From positions 1 through 21,638 of the forward strand of contig LUYY01000066.1 in assembly GCA_001603415.1 (NCBI GenBank): a stretch of 21,638 nucleotides of DNA. The letters are read 5' to 3'. The translations under genes were made by a program, and so were the position numbers. The notes under the pieces were generated by a model. That model was not told the origin of the DNA. It saw only the letters and a program-made list of their open reading frames with translations, and did not search any database. How positions within the stretch are numbered: the stretch's first letter is position 1; each line of letters opens with the position of its first letter. This stretch comes from Bacteroidales bacterium Bact_07 (GTDB taxonomy: Bacteria; Bacteroidota; Bacteroidia; Bacteroidales; Tenuifilaceae). Shown here one piece after another: positions 13,989-21,638 of the stretch.

Positions 13989-15457
13989 GCAAAGATATGA
14001 CCGCCCTTGAAAAACATTTTGAGAAATTTCGCAAAAACATTGTAGGTATCGATGCTACCTACAAAACCATTTACGGTGAGCAAAAGCTAATTTATGCCGA
14101 TTGGATAGCCAGCGGTAGGCTATACCAGCCCATTGAGGATAAAATGCTTAACCTTTTTGGCCCAATGGTAGCCAACACCCATACCGAAAGCAGCTTTACG
14201 GGTAAGTTTATGACTGAGGCTTACCATTATGCCTTGAAAGAGATCAAACGCCATGTAAATGCAGGGCCCGAAGATGTAATTGTTACGTCGGGCTTTGGCA
14301 TGACCTCATCGGTAAATAAATTCCAAAGAATACTGGGCTTAAAGAACAAAAGTTTTGTCTTCCAAAACCCCAAGGAGAGGCCGGTAGTTTTTGTTACCCA
14401 CATGGAGCATCACTCAAACCAAACCTCGTGGTACGAAACCATAGCTGAGGTTGTTGTGGTTGAACCCGATAGGGATCTTTTGGTATCGCCACAGAAACTG
14501 CGCGAAACCTTGGAAAGGTATAAGGATAGGCCTATGAAAATTGGTTCGTTCAGTGCTTGTAGCAATGTAACCGGAATAAAAACTCCTTACCACGAACTAT
14601 CCAAGATAATGCACGAAGCAGGAGGCTTATGCTTTGTGGATTTTGCAGCATCGGCACCATACGTAAAGATTGATATGCACCCTGCCGATCCCATGGAGCG
14701 CTTGGATGCCATCTTTTTTTCACCCCATAAATTCTTGGGAGGGCCAGGTGCTTCAGGCGTCCTTATCTTTAACTCAAACCTCTACAAAAATCGTGTTCCT
14801 GACCAGCCCGGTGGCGGTACCGTTGACTGGACAAACCCTTGGGGAGAGTACAAGTATATCGATGACATTGAGCGGCGAGAGGATGGTGGTACACCCGGAT
14901 TTCTTCAAGCAATCCGTAGTGCCTTAGCCATAAGGCTAAAAGAACAAATGGGCATTGAAAATATCGAAAAGCGCGAAGAGGAACTGGTGCACCTTGCCTT
15001 TGAAAGGTTGAAAAATATTAAAGGGCTTCACATTTTGGCTGATAATTGCTTAAATCGAATTGGTGCCATATCATTCTATATCGATAATTTGCACTACAAC
15101 CTTATAGTTACCCTGCTTAGCGAGCGATATGGAATCCAAATGCGCGGTGGCTGTGTTTGTGCTGGTACATACGGGCATTTTTTGCTTAACGTTAGCAAGG
15201 AGCAATCGCACCGGATTACCGATTTAATTAATAAAGGCGATTTGTCGGAAAAACCGGGTTGGGTTCGCTGGTCATTACATCCAACCACTACCAACACCGA
15301 GGTTGAATACATAGCCAAAGCACTTGCCGAGATTGCCGAAAAAGGCAAGGAATGGCAAAACGATTATACGTACTGCAAGCATACTAACGAGTTTTGCAAC
15401 AAGAACCCTGAGGCTGCTGCGCTTTGGAAAGATGTAGAGGAGCACTTCAAGCTGTAA
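13985..15457 (+). CDS. Class V aminotransferase, cysteine-desulfurase-like (SufS/IscS fold)
   Basis: A 490-residue fold-type I PLP enzyme of the class V group. The segment EHHSNQ (141-146) contains the PLP-stacking histidine, Asp219 in FVDFAASAP binds the pyridine nitrogen, and Lys249 in SPHKFLGGPG forms the Schiff base. RGGCVCAG (387-394) aligns with the RxGxxCA loop of SufS, placing Cys392 at the position of the persulfide cysteine, with Cys390 two residues before it. Cysteine desulfurase or selenocysteine lyase activity is therefore plausible. However, the protein is about 80 residues longer than SufS, with an extended C-terminus containing further cysteines (YCKH, EFCNK), so the substrate is open. 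It is translationally coupled to the HsdR-N gene and has no suf or isc partners here. Confidence 0.85.
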   Translation: MSKDMTALEKHFEKFRKNIVGIDATYKTIYGEQKLIYADWIASGRLYQPIEDKMLNLFGPMVANTHTESSFTGKFMTEAYHYALKEIKRHVNAGPEDVIVTSGFGMTSSVNKFQRILGLKNKSFVFQNPKERPVVFVTHMEHHSNQTSWYETIAEVVVVEPDRDLLVSPQKLRETLERYKDRPMKIGSFSACSNVTGIKTPYHELSKIMHEAGGLCFVDFAASAPYVKIDMHPADPMERLDAIFFSPHKFLGGPGASGVLIFNSNLYKNRVPDQPGGGTVDWTNPWGEYKYIDDIERREDGGTPGFLQAIRSALAIRLKEQMGIENIEKREEELVHLAFERLKNIKGLHILADNCLNRIGAISFYIDNLHYNLIVTLLSERYGIQMRGGCVCAGTYGHFLLNVSKEQSHRITDLINKGDLSEKPGWVRWSLHPTTTNTEVEYIAKALAEIAEKGKEWQNDYTYCKHTNEFCNKNPEAAALWKDVEEHFKL

Positions 15458-15505
15458 GCCCTAAGTTTGAACAAAAAGGAATATAGGTTAATCTGAAAAC
15501 ACGCA

Positions 15506-16072
15506 TTAACTTTTGGATAGGCGGGGTTTTGGATTTAGAAACTGAAGCAAAACCTCGTCCTCCCATCCATTTAGGGTTTTGAGCCAATCCTTTTTTACCC
15601 CAACCTTTTCAAAACCAAGGTTTTCGAACAAACGTAAGCTAACGGTATTGCTGGCCGAAACGTTAGCATACAGCTGGTTTAGCTGGAGTACCTCAAATGC
15701 ATATCGGATTAGCACAGTTAATGCCTCGGTTGCGTAGCCCTTTCGCCGATCCTCGTTTCTGGCTATTAAAACGCCAACCCCTGCCCGCAAATGGTAAGGA
15801 TCAAAGTCGAACAAATCGACCAAACCAACGGGGACATTCATAAGCGAGTTTTGGTCTTTAGCCTCAATTATCAACCTAAGTTGCTTAGATTCCCAAATAT
15901 CAAGATGTGAGGTTTCGATATACTTCTTAAGCAGGTACTTAGAGAAAGGGGTTAGCGTGTTACTAACCTTCCAAATCTCCATGTTATTTTCCCAACTATA
16001 AAGTAAATCAACATCTTCAGGTTCGGGGGCGCGAAGCTTAACAATGCTGTTTTCTAAAACATTACCTTCCAT
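15506..16072 (-). CDS. GNAT family N-acetyltransferase (RimJ/SpeG-like)
   Basis: A 188-residue acetyltransferase that would move an acetyl group from acetyl-CoA to an amine. The acetyl-CoA pyrophosphate loop is RRKGYA (109-114), and the late motif NTVSLRLFENLGF (142-154) is typical of the RimJ/RimL/SpeG branch. The acceptor (protein N-terminus, polyamine or other) cannot be named. Its ATG shares one base with the stop of the upstream PorE-like gene (TAATG), so the two are probably co-translated. It converges on the class V aminotransferase gene with 48 bases between the stops and no evident terminator hairpin there. Confidence 0.87.
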   Translation of the reverse strand: MEGNVLENSIVKLRAPEPEDVDLLYSWENNMEIWKVSNTLTPFSKYLLKKYIETSHLDIWESKQLRLIIEAKDQNSLMNVPVGLVDLFDFDPYHLRAGVGVLIARNEDRRKGYATEALTVLIRYAFEVLQLNQLYANVSASNTVSLRLFENLGFEKVGVKKDWLKTLNGWEDEVLLQFLNPKPRLSKS

Positions 16073-18546
16073 TACCTTTTTTCCAGTTTAACCAGAATCG
16101 CATTGGGGAATCCCATTGAGTTTACCTTCTCCAGCATTTCGGTAGCCTTTGCTTTCTCGTTAAACGCACCAAAGTAGTAACGGTACAACCCATCGGTTCC
16201 AACCTCCTCGGTAACATATAAGCCACGGAAAAAGTCAGGGGTTAGGGGTATCTCGCTTGTGGCAACAAGTATGGTAAACACGCTCTGCTTAGTAATCAGA
16301 TTTTTTTGCAAGGCAGCCACCAATCGTTGCAACTCATCTTCGTTAACCAGAACAGCCCTTGATGCCCCCAAATCAATAATGGTATTAAGGTGCTCAATGG
16401 CATCGGCCTTTGACTTGTAAACTCCCATGCACACTAAACGTCGCGACCCAATTACAAACTCACGCAGGTTGATGTTAAACTGTTTCTCAATCTTTTTGGT
16501 TAATTCAGGTGAAATTGCATCGTCGATAGGCGCAAGCATTATGGTATAGCTCTGGCTTTGGGGTTTAAGGTGTTCGGGTACATCAACAAACTCAATTTTA
16601 AGGTTTTTATTGGGGTTGAATACCCTAATGCTAGCCCTCCGATTTAATTTTCGACCATATGGATTGTCGGAACCGTCGGGGTTGGTGTTAGCAGCAAAGC
16701 TAACCAACGAGCCCATACCCCTTACCACAAATCGTTTTTCGTCTATTCCTTTGTTAACTAAATACTCAACAACGGCATTTGCCCGTCGGGCCGAGAGCAT
16801 TAGGTTGTACATTGGCGAACCCTTGCTATCGGTATGTCCTATTACCTCAATATACAGCTCGGGGTAATCGGTCATCAACTTGTAAACCTTTTCAAGTTCA
16901 AACTGGGCATCGCGTTTTAACTGGTAGCTGTCGAAATCGAAAAGCACATAGTTGAATCTAATAACCTCACCTTTTGTAATAGGCTTAGCATCCAGATTAA
17001 TATCTAAAAGATACTTTTCCTGGTTATAGGTTGAAGGAATGTTAAGCTGTAAAGGATTCATCACATAAAATTGGCTTGTAGCCTCAACGGAATATCTACC
17101 GGGTTTGATTGTTGTGCTGTAAGTGCCATCGCTTAGGGGTAATGCCATAGCAACCAAATTGTTTGCAGTATCCTTAACCAAAATGGCTATGCTATCGGAT
17201 CGGATATCGGCATTATCGGAAAGGTTAACCTTGCCAAAGAGTTCAATCTTACGTGAAATACTGGGATATATATTTACCTTGTAAAGTTCATAAAAGGTAG
17301 ATTGATTTGAAATGGCCATTGGCATTATTCCCGAAAGGGAATCGAGCGGGTAAAAGTAAAACTCATCGTCGGGGGTGTTAAACGGATAGCCAAGGTTTAT
17401 GGGCATTGACCATGAATTGCCGTTAATTTTTCGGCTGTAAAAAATATCGAAGCCGCCCATGCTGTTATGCCCCTGCGAGGCAAAGTAAAGTGTATTCCCA
17501 TCGGGACAAACAATGGGTGACTCCTCGTTATATGGAGTGTTGATTTGGGGGCCTAAGTTAACCGGATTGCTCCATTTGCCATCGGGCTGTAAATTGGATA
17601 CATAAATGTCAGTACCGCCATAGCCTCCTTTTCGGTTCGAAACAAAATACATTTGTTTTCCGTCAACTGAAAGCGATGCAAAGGTTTCCCAATCCTTTGA
17701 GTTGATTGGTGCAGGCAGCTTTTTAATGGGTTGCCACTTTTCACCCACTAAGGTTGAGTAGTATAGGTTTCCCGATGTAATTTCATTTACAAAAAGAATC
17801 ATGTAATCGCCGGTATAGTTCAATGCTGTTGTGTAAAGCTCGCCCTCAACCCTTAAATCAAGGGTGATATTTTTGGGTGAACTCCACTTACCGTCAACCC
17901 ACCTGGAGTAGTAAACAGCGGTATAGAATTTTTCCTTAACGGTAAAAACCATAGTTTTTCTATCGCCCGATATTACCGGGTAGTTACAATTCTTATTTCT
18001 ATCGGGGAATAAGTCGATATGTTCGGTTTTCATTACGATAGGCCTCGATATGAAATTGCGGGCCACCTCGCACGCTTTTATTTGCTGGTTAACAAAGTCG
18101 AGGTTGTAAACATCTTTTACATCAATATTATCCTTGAATTTCTGGAAAGCCAGTAATGCATCGTCGAACCTAAAGTTCACCATATATGCCTGGCCAAGGT
18201 AAAAATAGGTTTGTGTAGGGGCTCCAGTTTCGCGGTAATAACCCTCGCGATACTTAGGATTTACGTTTCTTGAGGCTTTTTCTAAAAATGGTATAGCGTT
18301 TTGCTTTAAGCCTGGAATGTTTAAGTAGCACATTCCTAACTTGTAAAGTACATTTGCATTGGTTGAATCATTCTGATACAAACTCTGGTAAAGCGGAAGG
18401 GCTTCCTTGTAATCCTGAAGGAAAAAGTAATACTCGGCATCGTTAAAGGTCTGTTTGAAGTTATCCTGAGCCTTTACATCTAAACCTGTAATGCTAAAAG
18501 TAAGTTGCAGTAAGATGAATGCCTTTATAATCCTTTGTTTAACCAT
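16072..18546 (-). CDS. TPR-PD40-OmpA envelope protein with C-terminal SPOR-like repeats (PorE-like)
   Basis: An 824-residue exported protein. A signal peptide ends near VKAQ (24-27). Then follow TPR-like helices (about 35-140), a PD40/WD40-like propeller (about 185-425) with repeats such as VSNRKGGYGGTDIYVS (302-317) and FASQGHNSMGGFDIFY (355-370), a carboxypeptidase-regulatory-like sandwich (about 430-520), and an OmpA C-terminal domain (about 530-643) with HTDSKG (571-576) and LSARRA (584-589), whose Asp and Arg bind peptidoglycan. This order matches PorE of the type IX secretion system, which anchors the machine to peptidoglycan. The tail (about 664-735 and 755-822) looks like two SPOR-type modules, which PorE is not known for. 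A role in T9SS or general envelope anchoring is inferred. It is coupled by a 1-base overlap to the GNAT gene. Confidence 0.85.
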   Translation of the reverse strand: MVKQRIIKAFILLQLTFSITGLDVKAQDNFKQTFNDAEYYFFLQDYKEALPLYQSLYQNDSTNANVLYKLGMCYLNIPGLKQNAIPFLEKASRNVNPKYREGYYRETGAPTQTYFYLGQAYMVNFRFDDALLAFQKFKDNIDVKDVYNLDFVNQQIKACEVARNFISRPIVMKTEHIDLFPDRNKNCNYPVISGDRKTMVFTVKEKFYTAVYYSRWVDGKWSSPKNITLDLRVEGELYTTALNYTGDYMILFVNEITSGNLYYSTLVGEKWQPIKKLPAPINSKDWETFASLSVDGKQMYFVSNRKGGYGGTDIYVSNLQPDGKWSNPVNLGPQINTPYNEESPIVCPDGNTLYFASQGHNSMGGFDIFYSRKINGNSWSMPINLGYPFNTPDDEFYFYPLDSLSGIMPMAISNQSTFYELYKVNIYPSISRKIELFGKVNLSDNADIRSDSIAILVKDTANNLVAMALPLSDGTYSTTIKPGRYSVEATSQFYVMNPLQLNIPSTYNQEKYLLDINLDAKPITKGEVIRFNYVLFDFDSYQLKRDAQFELEKVYKLMTDYPELYIEVIGHTDSKGSPMYNLMLSARRANAVVEYLVNKGIDEKRFVVRGMGSLVSFAANTNPDGSDNPYGRKLNRRASIRVFNPNKNLKIEFVDVPEHLKPQSQSYTIMLAPIDDAISPELTKKIEKQFNINLREFVIGSRRLVCMGVYKSKADAIEHLNTIIDLGASRAVLVNEDELQRLVAALQKNLITKQSVFTILVATSEIPLTPDFFRGLYVTEEVGTDGLYRYYFGAFNEKAKATEMLEKVNSMGFPNAILVKLEKR

Positions 18547-18589
18547 ACTTAGCAGACAATTGCATTAAACTTTTAAATCAACAAGTAAG

Positions 18590-18597
18590 CAAATTTA
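18590..18597 (-). promoter_or_regulatory. Candidate -7 element of the PorE-like gene
   Basis: On the minus strand TAAATTTG (18597-18590) matches TAnnTTTG exactly, 43 bases before the start codon at 18546. It lies downstream of the kor terminator, as expected for an independent promoter. No -33 TTTG stands at the usual spacing. Confidence 0.4.
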
Positions 18598-18649
18598 GCA
18601 TATATTAACCAAATAAACTAATCTTCAAGTTAATAGTATAATAAAGTTA

Positions 18650-18681
18650 TAAAAAAAGGCTGCCAAAAAACGGGCAGCCTT
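18650..18681 (-). terminator. Rho-independent terminator of the korAB operon
   Basis: AAGGCTGCC (18656-18664) pairs perfectly with GGCAGCCTT (18673-18681), a 9-bp stem with an 8-base loop. Read on the minus strand the stem runs into seven or more T's (18657-18651). It lies about 20 bases after the korB stop. Confidence 0.9.
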
Positions 18682-18702
18682 ATATTTTAAGGGGAAAATA
18701 AA

Positions 18703-19731
18703 TTACACCTCCCAGGTATCACCACTGTTTAATAAATCGTCAACCGATTTAATCTTTGCAGTCTTCATCACTTCCAGCACTTGATCGCGAACGTTATCGT
18801 CGTAGGTGGAATCCTTCACGTTACGAATTACTCCTAAGGCAACGGGGTAATCGGGGTATTCCATGTTAGCAAGCATCATGTGAATACCGGGGTTTGGGTT
18901 GTAAGCATCGTGTACCAGAATATCGTCCATGGTAAAACCACCCTGGCCAATGGTTACTACCTTTAGGCTCAGTCCACTAAGTACCAAACCTTTATCCCTA
19001 TTCTTTCCGAATACCATCTTTTCGCCATGGCGAAGAACAATAACACGGTCGTCGCGATACTCCCTATCGGTAATGTAATCGTAGGCACCATCGTTAAAGA
19101 TGACACAGTTCTGAAGTATTTCAACTACCGAAGTACCATCGTGTTTTGCGGCTTCAACCATGATCTCGGAAGTTAACTTAACGTCAATATCGAGTGACCG
19201 TGCAAAAAACTTACCTTGAGCGCCAATAACCAGTTCTCCCGGGCGGAAAGGATGCTCAACGGTTCCAAATGGCGAAGTTTTGGTGATTGCCCCAAGGGGT
19301 GAGGTTGGTGAGTACTGTCCTTTGGTTAAGCCGTAAATCTGGTTATTAAAAAGTAAAATGTTGATATCGATATTACGCCTTACGGCATGGATGAAATGGT
19401 TGCCTCCAATTGCAAGGGCATCGCCGTCGCCGGTTACCTGCCATACACTGAGGGTTGGGTTTGCTACCTTAACACCAGTAGCAATAGCCGATGCGCGACC
19501 GTGGATGCCATGAAACCCAAACGTGTTAACATAGTAAGGGAAACGGCTTGAGCAGCCAATACCCGAAACAAAAACGTATCGCTCAAGGTTATACTTTAGC
19601 TGCTTTGATACTTCCGGTAACGCTTTTTGAACAGCATTAAGAATGGCATGGTCGCCACAACCGGGACACCAGCGCACTTCCTGATCGCTTTTAAAATCTT
19701 GCGGGGTGTAATTCATATATAGTTCTTCCAT
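18703..19731 (-). CDS. korB: 2-oxoglutarate:ferredoxin oxidoreductase, beta subunit
   Basis: The beta subunit binds thiamine diphosphate and, with KorA, converts 2-oxoglutarate plus CoA to succinyl-CoA with ferredoxin as electron acceptor. The reaction is reversible and usual in anaerobes. In the 342-residue protein WCPGCGDHAIL (21-31) is the family signature, SGIGCSSRFP (56-65) follows, and the cofactor motif GDGDALAIGGNH (101-112) continues to NNQIYGLTKGQ (129-139). Start choice: the ATG at 19731 follows the korA stop after 2 bases, with GGAGG a little upstream at the end of korA; a second ATG 5 codons later is possible. Substrate assignment over other 2-oxoacids rests on overall resemblance and on the partner being a gamma-alpha fusion. 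Confidence 0.88.
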   Translation of the reverse strand: MEELYMNYTPQDFKSDQEVRWCPGCGDHAILNAVQKALPEVSKQLKYNLERYVFVSGIGCSSRFPYYVNTFGFHGIHGRASAIATGVKVANPTLSVWQVTGDGDALAIGGNHFIHAVRRNIDINILLFNNQIYGLTKGQYSPTSPLGAITKTSPFGTVEHPFRPGELVIGAQGKFFARSLDIDVKLTSEIMVEAAKHDGTSVVEILQNCVIFNDGAYDYITDREYRDDRVIVLRHGEKMVFGKNRDKGLVLSGLSLKVVTIGQGGFTMDDILVHDAYNPNPGIHMMLANMEYPDYPVALGVIRNVKDSTYDDNVRDQVLEVMKTAKIKSVDDLLNSGDTWEV

Positions 19732-19733
19732 GG

Positions 19734-21587
19734 CTATTTACCCTCCAAAATTTGATTAAACTTATCGACTAGTTCCACCACGGTGAATGGCAGACCCTGA
19801 ACCTTGTTATACTGCGAGTAATTAAATTGGGGAAAGTTCATGCGCAGATGGTTTGCAAATTGCCCCATATTGAGCTCACAAACCAAAAGTCTCTTAAAGC
19901 GCTTGAAGATATCGCTTGTATTCTTGGGCAAAGGATTTATATAGTTGAAATGGCAAAGCGATACTTTTTTGCCGTTTGCACGCATTTCCTGAACAGCATC
20001 GTACAGATGACCGAATGTTCCGCCCCAGCCAATAACCAGAAGGTCGCCTTCTGCATCGCCTATTACTTGCTGTTCAGGAATGAACTCCTGAACACGCTGA
20101 ACCTTTGCAGCACGGATATCGACCATTCGCTGGTGGTTAATGGGATCGTGCGATACAGTACCCTTCAAGAAATCCTTTTCCAGGCCCCCTACCCTATGGG
20201 CAATACCTTTTTTGCCAGGGAAAGCCCAACCACGCGCTAAGCGTTTCTCGTCACGAGCATAAGGCAAGTAACCCTCGGTTCCTTCAGGAACAATTGGCGG
20301 ATTTATTGCAGGATAATCTTTCATGCTTGGAATACGCCAAGGTTCAGAGCCGTTGGCAATGTAACCATCGGTTAAGAGCACAACCGGGGTCATATGCTCC
20401 ATGGCAATTTTTCCGGCCATAAAGGCGTAATCGAAACAGTTGCTGGGTGTGCTGGCAGCAATAACAACCACAGGGGCTTCGCCATTTCGTCCCCAAAGAA
20501 CTTGCATAAGGTCGGACTGTTCGGTTTTGGTTGGCAAACCGGTTGAAGGGCCGCCTCGCTGAACATCAACAATAACCAAGGGTAGCTCGGTCATAACGGC
20601 AAGCCCCATTGCTTCAGATTTTAGCGACAAGCCGGGTCCTGAAGTAGTGGTAACCGCAAAGTTACCGGCGTAGGATGCACCAATTGCTGTACAAATACCA
20701 GCAATCTCATCCTCAGCTTGAAGGGTTTTAACACCTAAATCCTTGCGTTTAGCAAGTTCAATGAGGATTTCGGTAGCAGGGGTAATGGGATAGGAACCGC
20801 AAAACAAAGGCAGTCCTGCCTTTTCGGCGGCTGCTATGAGCCCCCAAGCCGTAGCGGTATTACCATTGATGTTGCGGTATTTGCCTTTAGGTAAGGTTGA
20901 TGCCTGCTTTACCTTATAGGTGCTGGCTATAGCCTGAATATTTGCGGCATAGTTATATCCATCGCGCAAGACTTTCTTGTTCGCTTCAATTACTTCGGGT
21001 TTCTTGGCAAATTTCTTTTCAAAAAACTTCTCAGTAAAATTTAATGGCCTATCGAATATGTAGTAAACCATACCCAAGGCAAACATATTCTTGCTTCGGA
21101 TAATGCTTTTGTTATCCAAACCACTATCCTTGAGGCTTTCCTTGGTAAGGTTTGTAATGGGTGCAAAAATCACCTTGTAGTCCTGCAAGTTTAACTCGGT
21201 TACTGCATCAAAGGTTTTGTAACCTGCCCGCTGGTAACCCTTTTCGTTAAACTGGTCGGCATCAACAATTATCATGCCCCCACGCTTAACCCACTTGGCA
21301 TTGGCTTTAAGAGCTGCTGGGTTCATTGCAACAAGCACATCGCAATAGTCGCCGGGGGTGTTAACCTTTCGGCTACCAAAGTGCACCTGAAATCCAGAAA
21401 CACCGCCAATTGTGCCCTGCGGGGCACGAATTTCCGATGGGTAATCGGGGAAAGTACTTACATCGTTACCAAAAAGCGCCGATGCATCGGCAAACAGGGT
21501 TCCGGTAAGCTGCATACCATCGCCGGAATCACCCGAAAATCGAACAACAACCTCGTCCAGCTCTTGGACACTTTTCTGTTTATCCAT
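19734..21587 (-). CDS. korA: 2-oxoglutarate:ferredoxin oxidoreductase, fused gamma-alpha subunit
   Basis: Partner of KorB in ferredoxin-dependent oxidation of 2-oxoglutarate in the cytosol. From the ATG at 21587 the protein has 617 residues, the usual length for the fused form. The gamma domain (about 10-195) starts with RFSGDSGDGMQ (16-26) and contains SEIRAPQGTIGG (51-62). The alpha domain (from about 240) has SYPITPATE (265-273), AEDEIA (291-296), TTSGPG (314-319) and QRGGPSTGLPTKTEQSD (343-359), with the C-terminal transketolase-like domain following. The frame stays open upstream to the window edge, but those codons run into adapter sequence and give the well-known artefactual MYKRQ beginning, so they are not part of the gene. 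Any ferredoxin-like gene upstream lies beyond the edge. Confidence 0.9.
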   Translation of the reverse strand: MDKQKSVQELDEVVVRFSGDSGDGMQLTGTLFADASALFGNDVSTFPDYPSEIRAPQGTIGGVSGFQVHFGSRKVNTPGDYCDVLVAMNPAALKANAKWVKRGGMIIVDADQFNEKGYQRAGYKTFDAVTELNLQDYKVIFAPITNLTKESLKDSGLDNKSIIRSKNMFALGMVYYIFDRPLNFTEKFFEKKFAKKPEVIEANKKVLRDGYNYAANIQAIASTYKVKQASTLPKGKYRNINGNTATAWGLIAAAEKAGLPLFCGSYPITPATEILIELAKRKDLGVKTLQAEDEIAGICTAIGASYAGNFAVTTTSGPGLSLKSEAMGLAVMTELPLVIVDVQRGGPSTGLPTKTEQSDLMQVLWGRNGEAPVVVIAASTPSNCFDYAFMAGKIAMEHMTPVVLLTDGYIANGSEPWRIPSMKDYPAINPPIVPEGTEGYLPYARDEKRLARGWAFPGKKGIAHRVGGLEKDFLKGTVSHDPINHQRMVDIRAAKVQRVQEFIPEQQVIGDAEGDLLVIGWGGTFGHLYDAVQEMRANGKKVSLCHFNYINPLPKNTSDIFKRFKRLLVCELNMGQFANHLRMNFPQFNYSQYNKVQGLPFTVVELVDKFNQILEGK

Positions 21588-21623
21588 AAAGATGCTGTTT
21601 TGTTTTATAAAACATTCTAAAAG

Positions 21624-21638
21624 CTGTCTCTTATACAC
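21624..21638. other. Nextera/Tn5 mosaic-end adapter remnant at the contig end
   Basis: CTGTCTCTTATACAC is identical to the first 15 bases of the 19-base Tn5 mosaic-end sequence used in Nextera libraries, read in the direction in which it appears at read-through ends. It runs to the last base of the window. A 15-base chance match placed exactly at an edge is very improbable. These bases should not be treated as genomic. Confidence 0.95.

Overview
The window reads as chromosomal housekeeping DNA from a member of the Bacteroidota, most likely an anaerobic Bacteroidales/Marinilabiliales-type lineage. The phylum call rests on family content and on promoters. Typical of the phylum are a fused alpha/beta 2-oxoacid dehydrogenase E1, a TPR-PD40-OmpA envelope protein resembling PorE of the type IX secretion system, a short AMP nucleosidase next to holA with a divergent orphan HsdR-N protein, and a ferredoxin-dependent 2-oxoglutarate oxidoreductase. 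Several genes are preceded by the Bacteroidota -7 element TAnnTTTG, and most starts lack a Shine-Dalgarno sequence. The order and genus are inference only.

Layout from left to right. A large minus-strand protein with two receiver-like domains and a pyruvate-phosphate-dikinase ATP-binding domain (145-3135) diverges from a lipoprotein ApbE (3225-4220). Converging on apbE with no spacer is a minus-strand pair of small, four-cysteine, single-span membrane proteins (4221-4660) that look like tandem paralogues. Next come the fused E1 dehydrogenase (4841-7252, with a good terminator), an NhaC antiporter on the minus strand (7283-8776) and YqgE on the plus strand (8965-9564).

From 13312 back to 9556 lies a tight five-gene minus-strand operon: AMP nucleosidase, holA, rhomboid protease, Nudix hydrolase and class IV aminotransferase. 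Diverging from it is a two-gene plus-strand unit (13524-15457) of an HsdR-N nuclease-fold protein and a class V aminotransferase, joined by a 4-base overlap. On the minus strand follow the PorE-like envelope protein and a GNAT acetyltransferase coupled by a 1-base overlap (18546-15506), and then korA-korB (21587-18703), which ends in a strong terminator.

The genes fall into three broad themes. One is 2-oxoacid metabolism (E1, KorAB, the PEP/pyruvate-type ATP-binding enzyme). The second is flavin/iron respiratory maturation (ApbE and perhaps the Cys-rich membrane pair), with sodium transport (NhaC) as a possible partner. The third is core maintenance (HolA, AMP nucleosidase, Nudix, rhomboid, class IV aminotransferase). 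I found no mobile element, CRISPR array, tRNA or rRNA, and nothing that convincingly amounts to a new defence or biosynthetic system.

The last 15 bases match the Nextera/Tn5 mosaic end exactly. The right edge is therefore almost certainly a contig end carrying untrimmed sequencing adapter, and the apparent N-terminal extension of KorA into it is an artefact.
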